A DNA stretch of 64,000 bases from Onishia niordana (GCF_004798965.1 NZ_SDSD01000001.1:806001-870000), one strand, 5' to 3'. Counted from the stretch's first letter, positions 28,179-40,741 are shown. Made by a program: numbers and translations. Notes: generated by a model not told the origin, from the sequence alone.

Positions 28179-28652
28179 CTAGTGAAACAGGGCCAGGGCG
28201 CGGCGCTCTAGCTCGGCCAGGCTGCGCCTAAGTGCCGGCTCATCGTCCAGGAACATGGCATGGATATAGAGCACGCGTCGATCATCGGACACGTCCAGGC
28301 TCAGGGTTCCCGGTGTCAGCGAGATCAGGTTGGCGACGAAGGCGATCTCGAACTCGGTCCTGGCCTTCAGGGGCATAGCGATCACTCCTGGGGTCATGTA
28401 CCAGGGTGGTGTCACGATGTCGTAGGCAACCTTGAGATTGGCAACCACCAGCTCCTTGAGGAAAAACCCGACGAAGCGGATCAGGCGCGGCAGCCGCTGA
28501 GCATAGCCAGCCAGCGCCGGCACCTGAGGCTGGATCAGCGCCAGTGCCAGATAGCCGAAGATCAGCCCGGCCAGCAGGCTGCCCCCGCTGAAGTCGCCGG
28601 TAAGCACCACCCAGGCTAGGCCGAGCAGCAGGTTCCAGGCGGCTCCGGTCAT
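28179..28652 (-). CDS. mnhE: Mrp Na+/H+ antiporter subunit E (system 1)
   Basis: This 157-residue subunit has two or three N-terminal hydrophobic segments and the conserved NLISLTPGTLSLDVSDD, then a soluble tail with LYIHAMFLDD. MrpE is needed for full antiport activity and assembly. It overlaps the mnhD stop by ATGA. Confidence 0.93.
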   Translation of the reverse strand: MTGAAWNLLLGLAWVVLTGDFSGGSLLAGLIFGYLALALIQPQVPALAGYAQRLPRLIRFVGFFLKELVVANLKVAYDIVTPPWYMTPGVIAMPLKARTEFEIAFVANLISLTPGTLSLDVSDDRRVLYIHAMFLDDEPALRRSLAELERRALALFH

Positions 28653-30166
28653 GGCATTTCCTCCCCGTTCGTGCCGAGCACGGCCTGAATATAGCGCTCG
28701 GGCGCCAACAGCTGCCCTGCAGAAGCCTCGGCCAGATTATAGAGAGGCTCGGCGTTGAGGCCGATGAACAGTGTACAGAGCGCCAGCCCCACCACCGGCG
28801 TGGCCATGAGCCACATCTCCCGCTGGCCGACCGCCTTAGGGACGCCATCGTCCTCTTCATCGGGCGATGCCTTCCAGAACACCTCGGCCCAGATCTTGAT
28901 CATCGAGTACAGCGTGAGTAACCCCACGAGCAGCGCGATAAAGGTAACGCCATAGGCCTCGGCTTCGATACCGGCCCGTATAACGATGAACTTGGCAAAG
29001 AAACCGGACAGGGGCGGCATACCGGCAAGCGACAGCGCCGGAATCAGGAACAGCACGGCCAGCCACGGATGGCTGCGATAGAAACCACCGAGCGCCGCGA
29101 GCTGATAGCTTCCGCTAACCCGGTGAACAATGCCACTGATCAGAAAGAGCGTCGTCTTCACGATGATGTGATGGACGATGTAGAAGACCCCACCGATGAG
29201 GGCCAGTGGCGTGAACAGGGCCAGCCCGAGAAGCATGTACCCGATCTGGCTGACGATATGGAACGACAGGATGCGCCGGAACTCGAACTGCGCCGCCGCC
29301 CCCAGCACGCCAGACAGCATGGTCAGGCCGGCGCCCCATAGCAGGATCTCGTGGGTATAGCCCGGGCTGTGGTGGAAGATCAGCGTGAAAACCCGAAACA
29401 ACGCATAGACCCCGACCTTGGTCAGCAGGGCAGCAAACAGCGCCGAGACGGCCACCGGCGGGGTATGGTAGGAGGCCGGCAGCCAGAAAAACAGGGGAAA
29501 GGCGGCGGCCTTGATGCCAAAGGCCACCATGAACATCATCGCCAGGACATCGGCCATGCCGTCGTCTTCGAGGGTCGCGAGCCGGCGGGCAATGTCGGCC
29601 ATGTTGAGCGTGCCCACCATGCCGTAGAGCAGCCCCACCGCGACCAGGAAGATCACAGAGGACACCAGGTTAAGCGTGACGTACTTGATCGCCCCTTCCA
29701 TCTGCGCCTTCTCGCTACCGAGGATCAGCAACGCAAAGGACGCCACCAGCATCACTTCAAACCAGACATAGAGGTTGAAGATGTCACCGGTGAGAAAGGC
29801 GCCGGCCACGCCGGCCAGCAGCAGATGCAACAGAGGAAAGTAGCCATAGGCCTCGTGACCGCGGCCGACCGTTGCCAGCGAAAAGAGCGCCACCGCGAAA
29901 CCGATGATGCCGGTGAGCACGACCATGATGGCGCCCAGCAGGTCGGCCACCAGGCTGATACCGAAGGGGGCCGCCCAGCCGCCCATATGCATGACCTGGA
30001 TGCCGTCGCCCCGCACCGTGACCAGCAGCCACAGGCTGGTGGCCAGCAGGCCGGCCGTTCCGGCCACCGCGATGAATCGCTGCATACCCCGGGAACGCCA
30101 GAACACCAGTGACACGGCTCCCGCGAACAGCGGAATGAGAATCGGCAATGCGACCTGAGGCATCAT
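28649..30166 (-). CDS. mnhD: Mrp Na+/H+ antiporter subunit D (system 1)
   Basis: This is a proton-channel subunit homologous to NuoL/M/N of complex I. The 505-residue protein is strongly hydrophobic with the Proton_antipo_M domain. It has the key glutamate in [12 protein letters not shown] and lysines in [14 protein letters not shown] and [11 protein letters not shown]. Start codons at 30166 and 30163 are both possible; the first overlaps the mnhC stop by ATGA. System 2 encodes a paralogue of the same length. Confidence 0.95.
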   Translation of the reverse strand: MMPQVALPILIPLFAGAVSLVFWRSRGMQRFIAVAGTAGLLATSLWLLVTVRGDGIQVMHMGGWAAPFGISLVADLLGAIMVVLTGIIGFAVALFSLATVGRGHEAYGYFPLLHLLLAGVAGAFLTGDIFNLYVWFEVMLVASFALLILGSEKAQMEGAIKYVTLNLVSSVIFLVAVGLLYGMVGTLNMADIARRLATLEDDGMADVLAMMFMVAFGIKAAAFPLFFWLPASYHTPPVAVSALFAALLTKVGVYALFRVFTLIFHHSPGYTHEILLWGAGLTMLSGVLGAAAQFEFRRILSFHIVSQIGYMLLGLALFTPLALIGGVFYIVHHIIVKTTLFLISGIVHRVSGSYQLAALGGFYRSHPWLAVLFLIPALSLAGMPPLSGFFAKFIVIRAGIEAEAYGVTFIALLVGLLTLYSMIKIWAEVFWKASPDEEDDGVPKAVGQREMWLMATPVVGLALCTLFIGLNAEPLYNLAEASAGQLLAPERYIQAVLGTNGEEMP

Positions 30167-30510
30167 GTGTCCGTATCCTTCATCTGATCCAGATCATCGG
30201 CACCCACGATTTCCCAGGCACGGCGCACCAGTACCACGGCGAAGGATAGCACCCCGAAGGCGATGACAATCGCCGTAAGCACCAGCGCCTGAGGCAAGGG
30301 GTCAGCCACCGCCGTCTCGGGGGCGGTCATTCCCTTCGGCACCAGGGGCGGGGCACCCCGCACCATCCCCGCCGTAGCGAAGATCAAGAGATTGGCGGCA
30401 TTCGAGAGCAGAATCAGTCCGATCACCAGTTTGACGATCGAACGTCGCAGCATCATATAAATGGCAGCGGCAAACAGGATGCCGATGGTGATGGCCATCA
30501 AGGGCTCCAT
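30163..30510 (-). CDS. mnhC: Mrp Na+/H+ antiporter subunit C (system 1)
   Basis: This 115-residue NuoK-like subunit has three helices and the characteristic [19 protein letters not shown] followed by [22 protein letters not shown] precedes the ATG at 30510. The loop between helices 2 and 3 ([20 protein letters not shown]) differs from the shorter one in system 2. Confidence 0.94.
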   Translation of the reverse strand: MEPLMAITIGILFAAAIYMMLRRSIVKLVIGLILLSNAANLLIFATAGMVRGAPPLVPKGMTAPETAVADPLPQALVLTAIVIAFGVLSFAVVLVRRAWEIVGADDLDQMKDTDT

Positions 30511-30528
30511 GGGATCTCCTTAACCGTC

Positions 30529-30984
30529 CTAATGGGTCTGGTCGTGGTCGGTCGGGTCATGTTCGGCCTGATCGGTATCGACCAGAGCGGTAATGGCGGT
30601 CAGTACCGACCCCACCACCACCAGATAGACGCCAATATCGAAGATCAGGGGCGTCGAGGCTTTGAAATCGATGACCGGAATCGTCCACCACTGGGCGGTG
30701 AAGAAGGGTTCACCGGCCCACCAGCCCGGCAGCGTCGAGATCACGCCGAGCAGGAGCCCCATGCCGATCAGGTCCCGGGGCGACACCTTCAGCATCTCTC
30801 CCAGCGCATGCCGTCCCTGGGAAAACAGGTAGAGCGCGAAGGCGCCCGATGCCACCAGCCCGGCGATGAAGCCACCACCCGGCTCGTCGTGTCCCCGCAG
30901 CAGCAGGAACACCGAAAACAGCAGCTGCAGCGGCAGCAGCAGGCGTGCCGCCGCATTGAGGATCAGGGTGCCCGATCTACCCAT
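30529..30984 (-). CDS. mnhB: Mrp Na+/H+ antiporter subunit B (system 1)
   Basis: This is a separate MrpB subunit of 151 residues, with the family signature [20 protein letters not shown] and DIGVYLVVVGSVLTAI. The start at 30984 overlaps the mnhA stop by 8 bases. A much longer in-frame upstream reading runs through mnhA and is not used. In system 2 this domain is fused to the end of subunit A. Confidence 0.93.
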   Translation of the reverse strand: MGRSGTLILNAAARLLLPLQLLFSVFLLLRGHDEPGGGFIAGLVASGAFALYLFSQGRHALGEMLKVSPRDLIGMGLLLGVISTLPGWWAGEPFFTAQWWTIPVIDFKASTPLIFDIGVYLVVVGSVLTAITALVDTDQAEHDPTDHDQTH

Positions 30985-33322
30985 GGTCGTCCTCCGTCGG
31001 CGCAAGATTGCGTCGTCCGTCACGGTCAACGCCTTCGCCCAGCGCGGCATGGAAGCGCAGCATCGCAAAGACCCCGATGGCGGCCAGGGCCAGAACGAAC
31101 ATCTCTCCCAGCGTATCCAGCGCCCGGAAATCCACCAGAATGACGTTGACGATATTGTGGCCATGCCCCAAGGGCTGGCTGTTGGCAACCATGTAGTCCG
31201 AAATCCGTGGCAGTCGCTCGCCGGAGAGCACCGCGAGCATCAGCAGCGTGATCAGCCCCCCGGTGAGGCTCGCCACCACCAGATCACGCAGACGCTCGGT
31301 CGGCGTGGACAGGGTGGCGAAGCGCGGCAGGCGAAATAGCACCAGTACCAGCAGAATCACTGTCAGCGTCTCGACCAGCAGCTGGGTAATGGCCAGGTCC
31401 GGCGCGCTGAAGAGCACGAAGGTCAGGGCGATGGAGAACCCCATGACGCCAAGTGCGGCTACCGCTGCCAGGCGCGAGCGCATCACGCAGGCCGCCACAG
31501 CACCGGCGATCATCAGCCCAGCCGTTACCGCCTCGTGAAAGTAGACCGACAGCGTCACATCGGGGGCCAGGCCGTGCCGAAAGAACAGCGCATGCCCGAC
31601 GAGCCCCACTAGCACCAGTAGGGTCATCACCAGATAGTTGCGGATATAGCCGTTCTGCAGGAAGCGGGTCTGCCCGTCCGCCAGGATCACCAGCCCCGCC
31701 ATCAACGCGTCGTAGCCGGCTTCGGGCCCGCAGCGTATCAGAGGCGCGAGGCGGGTTAGCCCAGCGCGCAGCCGGTCCCATAAGCGGTAGATCGTAAGCC
31801 CCAGCACTAGGCTGGCAAACGACAACGCGAGCGGCAGGTTAAAGCCATGCCACAGCGCTAGGTGAACCTTGGCCTCAGGCGCCCCCATGCCTGTAACGAC
31901 AGCGCCCACTACTGGATCAAGCAGCCCCGGCACCAGACCAAACAGCAGCGACAGTGCGGCCAGCAGCCCGGGGCCTGCCAACATGACACGAGAGGGGTCA
32001 TGAGGGGGCTGGGGCGTATCTTGCCGCTGGCCGAAGAAGGGCCGCAGCACAATGATCGCCGCCACCGCCAGGGTCAGGAAAGCTGCCGTGAAGGCCAGCA
32101 GTAGAATCAGTAGGCGCCAAAAAGGCGCCTCAAGCACCGATGTCAGCATCAGCTCCTTGCCCACAAAGCCCAACAGGGGCGGCAGGCCCGCCAACGACAG
32201 CCCGGCGACCCCGGCAACGATGGCGGTCGCCGGCATGAGATGACGCAGCCCGCCCATCGCCGTGACGTCCTTGGTGCCAGTCTCGTGATCAAGAATACCG
32301 GCCACCATGAACAGCGCCCCCTTGTAGAGCGAGTGCGCCAACAAGAAGACGGCGAAGGCCACCAGGGCTTTCTCGGTGCCGATACCGAGCAACATGGTCA
32401 AGGTGCCAAGCCCCATCACCGTGGAGTAGGCCAGCAGCTTCTTCACGTTGGTGTGCTGCATCGCCAGGAAGGCGCCAGTGACCATGGTCACAGCCCCGAC
32501 CAAGGAGAGAGTGATAACCCAGCCATCCGTGCCCCCAAGGGCCGGGTGCAACCGGGCAAGCAGGTAGACCCCGGCCTTAACCATGGTCGCCGAGTGCAGA
32601 TAGGCGGAGACCGGTGTGGGGGCTGCCATGGCGTTAGGCAGCCAGAAATGGAAGGGAAACTGTGCCGACTTGGTGAAGGCGCCCAGCAGCACGCAGATCA
32701 GCAGAGGCGTATAGAGGTCGTGGCCGCGCAAGACATCGCCGCGCTGGACGAGCTCGTGCAGCGACCAACTGTCGCCGGCCAAGGCCAACAAAACGAAGCC
32801 GGCAAGCAGCGCCAAACCGCCACCAACGGTGACGAGCAGTCCCTGAAGTGCGGCTTTACGCGCGGCGCTGTCTGTGTGGTTAAAGCCGATCAAAAGGTAA
32901 GAGGTGATGCTGGTGAGTTCCCAGAACACGAAGAGCGTGACCAGGTTGTCGGCAAGCACCAAGCCAAGCATCGACATCATGAAGGCGGTGATCACCACCA
33001 GGAAGCGAGGCAGATCACGGTGGCCGTGAAGATACTCCCTCGAGTAGACCAGCACCAGGGCGCCAATCACTGTAATGAGCATCGCGAACAGCCAGGCGAG
33101 GCCGTCGATCATAAAGGTCAGGGTGATATCGAGTCCCGGCACCCAGGCCTGTTCAAGGAGCAGGACATCGCCGGACGCGATCACTGGCCACTGACTGATA
33201 AGCCAGACCGCCAGGGAGGCAGGCAACAGGGCCATGACCAAAGGCGTCCGAGAACCAAACCAGCGATGGAGCAGCGGGACCATGGCGGCCGCCACGAATC
33301 CTCCCAGCACGGCTGTTTGCAT
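30977..33322 (-). CDS. mnhA: Mrp Na+/H+ antiporter subunit A (system 1)
   Basis: This is the largest subunit, related to NuoL, and the likely site of Na+ and H+ transfer. The 781-residue protein has E135 in FWELTSITSYLL, K218 in [16 protein letters not shown] and K249 in [14 protein letters not shown]-terminal MbhD/MbhE-like part includes FVLFSAPDLAITQLLVETLT and [22 protein letters not shown] lies upstream of the ATG. The size without a B domain is that of the seven-gene Mrp type (Bacillus, Staphylococcus). Head-to-head with the fused system 2 gene. Confidence 0.95.
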   Translation of the reverse strand: MQTAVLGGFVAAAMVPLLHRWFGSRTPLVMALLPASLAVWLISQWPVIASGDVLLLEQAWVPGLDITLTFMIDGLAWLFAMLITVIGALVLVYSREYLHGHRDLPRFLVVITAFMMSMLGLVLADNLVTLFVFWELTSITSYLLIGFNHTDSAARKAALQGLLVTVGGGLALLAGFVLLALAGDSWSLHELVQRGDVLRGHDLYTPLLICVLLGAFTKSAQFPFHFWLPNAMAAPTPVSAYLHSATMVKAGVYLLARLHPALGGTDGWVITLSLVGAVTMVTGAFLAMQHTNVKKLLAYSTVMGLGTLTMLLGIGTEKALVAFAVFLLAHSLYKGALFMVAGILDHETGTKDVTAMGGLRHLMPATAIVAGVAGLSLAGLPPLLGFVGKELMLTSVLEAPFWRLLILLLAFTAAFLTLAVAAIIVLRPFFGQRQDTPQPPHDPSRVMLAGPGLLAALSLLFGLVPGLLDPVVGAVVTGMGAPEAKVHLALWHGFNLPLALSFASLVLGLTIYRLWDRLRAGLTRLAPLIRCGPEAGYDALMAGLVILADGQTRFLQNGYIRNYLVMTLLVLVGLVGHALFFRHGLAPDVTLSVYFHEAVTAGLMIAGAVAACVMRSRLAAVAALGVMGFSIALTFVLFSAPDLAITQLLVETLTVILLVLVLFRLPRFATLSTPTERLRDLVVASLTGGLITLLMLAVLSGERLPRISDYMVANSQPLGHGHNIVNVILVDFRALDTLGEMFVLALAAIGVFAMLRFHAALGEGVDRDGRRNLAPTEDDHG

Positions 33323-33383
33323 TTAGCCCTCCTCGCCGGTCAAGATTACGAATTATGCCGCCCAGTTTTGTTACCGAAGCCAG

Positions 33384-33411
33384 TCTATAGAGATAACATC
33401 TTAAAAGGCAA
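33384..33411 (-). promoter_or_regulatory. Probable promoter of the system 1 Mrp operon
   Basis: On the minus strand TTGCCT (33406-33411), a 16-base spacer, and TATAGA (33384-33389), about 60 bases before mnhA. Both boxes match 4 of 6. Confidence 0.45.
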
Positions 33412-33426
33412 GGTGGCAGCGAGCGG

Positions 33427-33452
33427 GCTTGCTTTGAGGTAAAGTAGCAAGC
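33427..33452. repeat. Inverted repeat in the divergent Mrp promoter region
   Basis: GCTTGC (33427-33432) and GCAAGC (33447-33452) flank 14 bases that include TTTGAGGTAAAG. It lies between the two Mrp operons, about 110 bases before the system 2 start, and is a candidate binding site for a shared regulator. Confidence 0.35.
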
Positions 33453-33560
33453 GTTTACGCCATGGAAAGGCAGGCAGCTCGCATCGAGACCGGCCATGAT
33501 TCCGTCTCGACGATACGCCTCGTGTTCTCAAACTCCAGACCCATGCAGGAAGACCAATCG

Positions 33561-36373
<2,813 letters not shown>

Positions 36374-36374
<1 letters not shown>

Positions 36375-36721
36375 TGGAAAGCCTGTATGCCATCACCACT
36401 GGCATTCTGACCGCCTGTGGCCTCTTCCTAACCCTGCGCGGGCGCAGCTTTCCGGTCGTGGTCGGCCTGACGCTGTTGTCGTATGCGGTCAACCTGTTCC
36501 TGTTCTCGATGGGCGGACTGACCACCAATGGCGCCGTCATCGTTGATGGTCCCGGTGACTACGCTGACCCACTGCCCCAGGCGCTGGTGCTCACCGCCAT
36601 CGTGATCGGCTTCGCCATGACGGCCTTCGCGGTCATCCTGGCCATGCGTGCCCGCGGCGACATGGGCAATGACCATGTCGATGGCCGTCAGACCGATGAG
36701 CCGCGAGAGGAGCGCCGCTGA
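36374..36721 (+). CDS. phaC: Mrp Na+/H+ antiporter subunit C (system 2)
   Basis: This is a 115-residue NuoK-like three-helix subunit. It has the core VVGLTLLSYAVNLFLFSMGG and [25 protein letters not shown] overlaps join it to phaAB upstream and subunit D downstream. The symbol follows the pha (K+/Na+ efflux) naming and is not the PHA synthase gene of the same name. Confidence 0.92.
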
Positions 36722-38238
36722 TGCTGCAACATCTGATCGTACTGCCCATTGTGATCCCCCTGATCAGCGGTATCCTGCTGCTGATCAGCCGTCACGGCAG
36801 CACCCGCATCAAGCGCGCCCTGGGCGTCGGCAGCACCGCCTTGCTGATGCTCATCGCTATCGCCCTGCTTGGCAAGGCAAGCGGTGGTGAGGTCGACTAC
36901 TACGCACTGGGTGGCTGGCAGCCCCCCTTCGGCATCGTCATGGTGCTAGATCGCCTGTCGGCATTGATGGTCCTGCTGACGGCCGTACTCGCATTAGGCT
37001 GCGTGGTCTTCGCCAGTGCCGGTGACGATGAACAGGGCAGCAATTTCCACGGGCTCTTCCAGTTCCAGCTGATGGGCATCAATGGCGCCTTCCTGACCGG
37101 CGATTTGTTTAACCTCTTCGTCTTCTTCGAGGTGCTGCTTCTGGCGTCTTACGCCCTGTTGATGCATGGCGGCGGCAAGGCACGTATTCAGGCAGGCCTG
37201 CATTATGTCGTGCTCAACCTGGCCGGCTCGGCATTGTTTCTGATCGCGGTTGGCGTGCTCTATGGCGCCACGGGCACCCTTAACATGACGCACATGGCCG
37301 TACGCCTAGCCGAGCTCGAAAGCGAGCGTGCCGGGCTGGTCAGCGCTGGCGCCCTGCTGCTGCTGGTGGTATTCGGTCTCAAGGCCGCCATCCTGCCGCT
37401 GTATTTCTGGTTGCCACGGGCCTATTCCTCCGCACCGGCACCAGTGGCCGCACTGTTTGCGATCATGACCAAGGTCGGCATCTACGCGATTCTCAGGGTC
37501 TATTACCTGATCTTCGGCGACCTGGCAGGCCCTTTGACGGCGCTTGAGCAGCCGTGGGTATGGTGGCTAGGGTTAGGCACTCTGGCGGTCTCGGCCCCGG
37601 CTGTGCTGGCCGCCAGAGACTTGCGTTTGCTGGTGGCCTACCTGGTACTGGTCTCGGTCGGCACCTTGCTGGCGGGCATCGGCATGCGGACACCCGAGGC
37701 CACCGGCGCCCTGCTCTACTATTTGATCCACACCACTCTGGTCACCGGCGGCCTCTTCCTGCTCGCCGAGCTGATCGGGCTGCAGCGCGGCAAGGCCGGG
37801 ACCCGCCTGGTCAAGGGTCGTCCGCTGCGCAATGGTGGACTGCTGGCCCTCTTGTTCCTGGTTGGTGCTGCCGCCGTGGCCGGCCTGCCGCCGCTATCCG
37901 GCGGCATCGGCAAGGCCTTACTGATGGCTGCCGCAACACCATCACAGCAGCCTTGGCTATGGTCCCTGTTGCTGCTCGTCGGGCTATGTGCCTTGATCGC
38001 CTTATCCCGTGCGGGCTCTACCTTGTTCTGGCGTAGCCACGAGGGCGAGCCCAGCGAGCTGGCGCTGGGTAAGCGTCAGCTCTTCGGTGTCATCTGGTTG
38101 CTTGGCGCCTCGCCGCTGCTGGTCCTGTTGGCCGGCCCTGTCAGCGACTATACCCAGGCCACCGCCGACCAGCTCAGCTCACCCACGTCGCATATCCGCT
38201 CTCTGCTGCCAGAGCATGCCAACGGAGGTGATGCATGA
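36721..38238 (+). CDS. phaD: Mrp Na+/H+ antiporter subunit D (system 2)
   Basis: This is a 505-residue NuoN-like proton-channel subunit with the Proton_antipo_M domain. The conserved glutamate is in FVFFEVLLLASYALL; lysines lie in GLKAAILPLYFWLP and FAIMTKVGIYAIL. Its length equals that of the system 1 subunit D, but the sequences differ clearly, so the two operons are not a recent duplication. Confidence 0.94.
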   Translation: MLQHLIVLPIVIPLISGILLLISRHGSTRIKRALGVGSTALLMLIAIALLGKASGGEVDYYALGGWQPPFGIVMVLDRLSALMVLLTAVLALGCVVFASAGDDEQGSNFHGLFQFQLMGINGAFLTGDLFNLFVFFEVLLLASYALLMHGGGKARIQAGLHYVVLNLAGSALFLIAVGVLYGATGTLNMTHMAVRLAELESERAGLVSAGALLLLVVFGLKAAILPLYFWLPRAYSSAPAPVAALFAIMTKVGIYAILRVYYLIFGDLAGPLTALEQPWVWWLGLGTLAVSAPAVLAARDLRLLVAYLVLVSVGTLLAGIGMRTPEATGALLYYLIHTTLVTGGLFLLAELIGLQRGKAGTRLVKGRPLRNGGLLALLFLVGAAAVAGLPPLSGGIGKALLMAAATPSQQPWLWSLLLLVGLCALIALSRAGSTLFWRSHEGEPSELALGKRQLFGVIWLLGASPLLVLLAGPVSDYTQATADQLSSPTSHIRSLLPEHANGGDA

Positions 38239-38732
38239 TCACGCCCCGCTCCTGGCTTCCCACGCCCCTACTGTCGCTCCTGTTATTGGTCGTCTGGCTG
38301 ATGTTGGTCAGTAGTGTCTCCTTTGCTCACCTGCTGCTAGGCAGCCTGCTGGCCATCGCTATCCCATTGCTCAGCCGACGTTTCTGGGACGTTCAACCCA
38401 ATGTCAAAAAGCCCGGACTACTGCTGCGCTACGCACTGCGTCTGCTGGGCGACATCATCCGCGCGAACATTCAAGTGTCCTGGCTGATCCTCAACCCTTG
38501 GCGGCGCATGCGCCCGACATTCGTTGAGTATCCCCTGATGCTGCAGGAGCGGTTCACCATCACCTTGCTGGCCAACACCATTACCCTGACGCCTGGGACG
38601 GTATCGGCCAACCTGCGTATGGATGGCCGTACCCTGCTGATCCATGCCCTGGATGTCGCCGATGAACAAGCGCTGATCGATGAGATTCGCGAGCGCTACG
38701 AGCAGCCGCTCAAGGAGATCTACGAATGCTAG
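38235..38732 (+). CDS. phaE: Mrp Na+/H+ antiporter subunit E (system 2)
   Basis: This 165-residue subunit has N-terminal hydrophobic segments and the family motif LANTITLTPGTVSANLRMDG, followed by LLIHALDVADEQ. GGAGG lies 5 bases before the ATG, which overlaps the phaD stop by 4 bases. It is longer at the N-terminus than the system 1 subunit. Confidence 0.93.
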   Translation: MITPRSWLPTPLLSLLLLVVWLMLVSSVSFAHLLLGSLLAIAIPLLSRRFWDVQPNVKKPGLLLRYALRLLGDIIRANIQVSWLILNPWRRMRPTFVEYPLMLQERFTITLLANTITLTPGTVSANLRMDGRTLLIHALDVADEQALIDEIRERYEQPLKEIYEC

Positions 38733-38995
38733 ATACTGCGCTTTGGATCAGCCAGGCACTGATCCTGATGGCCCTTGCCCTGAACGTCTATCGCATGATC
38801 GTCGGCCCTTCGATGCCCGACCGCTTGCTGGCGCTGGACACCATGTACGTCAATTCCATTGCCCTGATCGTCATGATGGGGCTGTGGTTAAACAGCAAGA
38901 CGTACTTCGAGGCGGCGCTGCTCATTGCCATGCTCGGTTTCATCAGCACCGTGGCGGTATGCAAGTACTTGCTGCGTGGCGACATCATCGAATAA
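38726..38995 (+). CDS. phaF: Mrp Na+/H+ antiporter subunit F (system 2)
   Basis: This 89-residue three-helix subunit has VYRMIVGPSMPDRLLALDTM and FEAALLIAMLGFISTVAVCK. It overlaps phaE by 7 bases and has the same length as the system 1 subunit F. Confidence 0.93.
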   Translation: MLDTALWISQALILMALALNVYRMIVGPSMPDRLLALDTMYVNSIALIVMMGLWLNSKTYFEAALLIAMLGFISTVAVCKYLLRGDIIE

Positions 38996-39009
38996 GCAAG
39001 GAGATCATC

Positions 39010-39402
39010 ATGAACTGGTATGTGATGCTTGAAGGCGTCATCTCGTTGCTGCTGATCGCTGGGGGTGCCTTTGCCTTCATCGGCTCGCTGGGGATGGCAC
39101 ACCTCAGAGACTTCTACATGCGCCTGCATGGGCCGACCAAGGCCACCACATTGGGAATCGGCTGCATCCTGAGCGCCTCAATGCTCTACTTCGGTGTCAC
39201 CGCGGGTCAGCCGGTCGTGCAGGAAATGCTGATTACCCTCTTCCTCTTCATCACCGCCCCCGTCTCCGCCCACCTGCTCGCCAAGACCGGCCTGCACCTG
39301 AAACTCACGCATGTCGAGAAGACCCGCGGCAAGCCGGTGGAGCTATACCGTGAGGAAGTCGGCGAGAAGCCAGTACCTCACCCCGACAAGGGCCATGGCT
39401 GA
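39010..39402 (+). CDS. phaG: Mrp Na+/H+ antiporter subunit G (system 2)
   Basis: This 130-residue subunit has the motif LGMAHLRDFYMRLHGPTKAT and TLFLFITAPVSAHLLAKTGL. AAGGAG lies 6 bases before the ATG at 39010. It is the last gene of the six-gene operon and is followed by a hairpin. Confidence 0.93.
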   Translation: MNWYVMLEGVISLLLIAGGAFAFIGSLGMAHLRDFYMRLHGPTKATTLGIGCILSASMLYFGVTAGQPVVQEMLITLFLFITAPVSAHLLAKTGLHLKLTHVEKTRGKPVELYREEVGEKPVPHPDKGHG

Positions 39403-39443
39403 GCGCCCCGGCACAAAAAGAAAGACACGAAAGAAAGACACGA

Positions 39444-39473
39444 AAGGCTCCGGACATTCTCGTCCGGGGCCTT
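39444..39473 (+). terminator. Terminator after the system 2 Mrp operon
   Basis: AAGGCTCCGGAC and GTCCGGGGCCTT pair over 12 bp (one T-G pair) around an ATTCTC loop, ending in CTTCGTCATT. It is preceded by two tandem copies of the 13-base unit AAAGACACGAAAG (39421-39446). Confidence 0.7.
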
Positions 39474-39527
39474 CGTCATTGAGGGGGTGGTGAGCACGTT
39501 GCTTTCCCCGCCACTCTTTCGCCGCCA

Positions 39528-40628
39528 CTAGAGCCAGCCGCTGAGCTCCTGCTTGGTAATCGCTGTTAGCACATCGATATGCGCCTCGTCGGCGTTTAGG
39601 CACGGCACATAGGTAAAGGTCTCGCCACCGGCGGCAAGAAAGGCCTCGCGAATCTCCTGCTGCACTTCTTCAAGGGTCTCGACGCAGTCGGAGGCGAAGG
39701 CCGGTGAGATCACCGCAATGTGCTTCTTGCCCGCACGAGCCAGCTCTTCGACCTTATCAACGGTCGCCGGCCCCACCCACTTCTCGGGTCCGAACTTGGA
39801 TTGAAAGGCCGTGACGATCTCGTCATCCGCCATATCCAGGTACTCCTTTACCAGCCGCGTGGTCTTATGACACTGGCAGTGGTAGGGATCGCCGTCGAGC
39901 AGGTAACGCTCGGGGACCCCATGATAGGACGCCACCAAGACCTCGGGCCGGCCACCTTGATCGGCCTCGGCACGCTGATAAGCGGCCTGGATCGACCCTC
40001 CCAGCACCGCGATATAGTCCGGACGATCGAAGTAGGCGGGTACGGTACGCAGCGCCGGCTGCCACTTCAGCGTCATCAGTGTGCGAAAGACTTCATCATT
40101 GGCCGTCGCCGTGGTGGGTGAACCGTATTGGGGATAGAGCGGAAAGAACAGCAACCGCTCGCAGCCTTGCTTATGCAACTTGCGGATCACGCTTGAGGTG
40201 GAGGGATTGCCGTAGCGCATGCAGAAATCGACCACAACCTGATCGCCGAAGGCCGCGTCGAGTCGCTCGGCGACCTTTTCGGCCTGCTCGCGAGTGATCG
40301 TCAGCAGCGGACTCTCATTGCGCTCGGTGTTCCAGATGCTTTGATAGGCCTTGCCAGAGATAAACGGACGTCGTGTCAGAATGATGCCCTGCAAGAGCGG
40401 TTGCCATAGCCAACGGGAGTAATCGACGACGCGCTGATCGGACAGAAACTCCGACAGATAGCGACGCATGGACCAGTAATCGGTGGCATCAGGCGTGCCC
40501 AGATTGGCCAGCACCACGCCCACTTTCTTGCGCGGCACCGGCGGATGGTCGGCACTGGCATGTGCGAGGCGACCCTCACCAGGCTGGTCGAGGGAAACGG
40601 CAGAAGCGCGAGGCGTAGCGGGGGGCAT
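39528..40628 (-). CDS. hemH: Ferrochelatase HemH
   Basis: HemH inserts Fe2+ into protoporphyrin IX, the last step of heme synthesis, at the inner membrane. The 366-residue protein has VGVVLANLGTPDATDYWSMR, RYGNPSTSSVIR, the active-site histidine in ASYHGVPERYL, and ISPAFASDCVETLEE. A cysteine-bearing segment (DPYHCQCHKTTR) follows the catalytic loop. The ATG at 40628 has AAGGA 7 bases upstream. It is divergent from the second photolyase gene. Confidence 0.95.
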   Translation of the reverse strand: MPPATPRASAVSLDQPGEGRLAHASADHPPVPRKKVGVVLANLGTPDATDYWSMRRYLSEFLSDQRVVDYSRWLWQPLLQGIILTRRPFISGKAYQSIWNTERNESPLLTITREQAEKVAERLDAAFGDQVVVDFCMRYGNPSTSSVIRKLHKQGCERLLFFPLYPQYGSPTTATANDEVFRTLMTLKWQPALRTVPAYFDRPDYIAVLGGSIQAAYQRAEADQGGRPEVLVASYHGVPERYLLDGDPYHCQCHKTTRLVKEYLDMADDEIVTAFQSKFGPEKWVGPATVDKVEELARAGKKHIAVISPAFASDCVETLEEVQQEIREAFLAAGGETFTYVPCLNADEAHIDVLTAITKQELSGWL

Positions 40629-40700
40629 CGAGAAATCCTTGTGACGTGACCGACTGATGGATCGACAGCTTATCAAAGGGATGCTATCGAGAAGAATGCA

Positions 40701-40728
40701 GTTATACTACCACTCATATTTGTATAAC
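40701..40728. promoter_or_regulatory. Inverted repeat upstream of the FeS photolyase gene
   Basis: GTTATAC (40701-40707) and GTATAAC (40722-40728) form perfect 7-bp arms, two helical turns apart, 14-41 bases before the gene. TATAAC could also be the -10 of the plus-strand gene. It is an operator candidate in the 113-bp hemH-photolyase gap. Confidence 0.4.
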
Positions 40729-40741
40729 TTCAGGTCAATAT

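Noticed and set aside
32240..33442. 400-codon plus-strand frame opposite mnhA
   Set aside because: Composition is that of an antisense shadow (Gln/His/Arg-rich) and it lies wholly over conserved MrpA sequence.
39421..39446. Tandem AAAGACACGAAAG repeats as a possible CRISPR or regulatory array
   Set aside because: Only two 13-base units directly abutting, with no spacers; probably slippage before a terminator.
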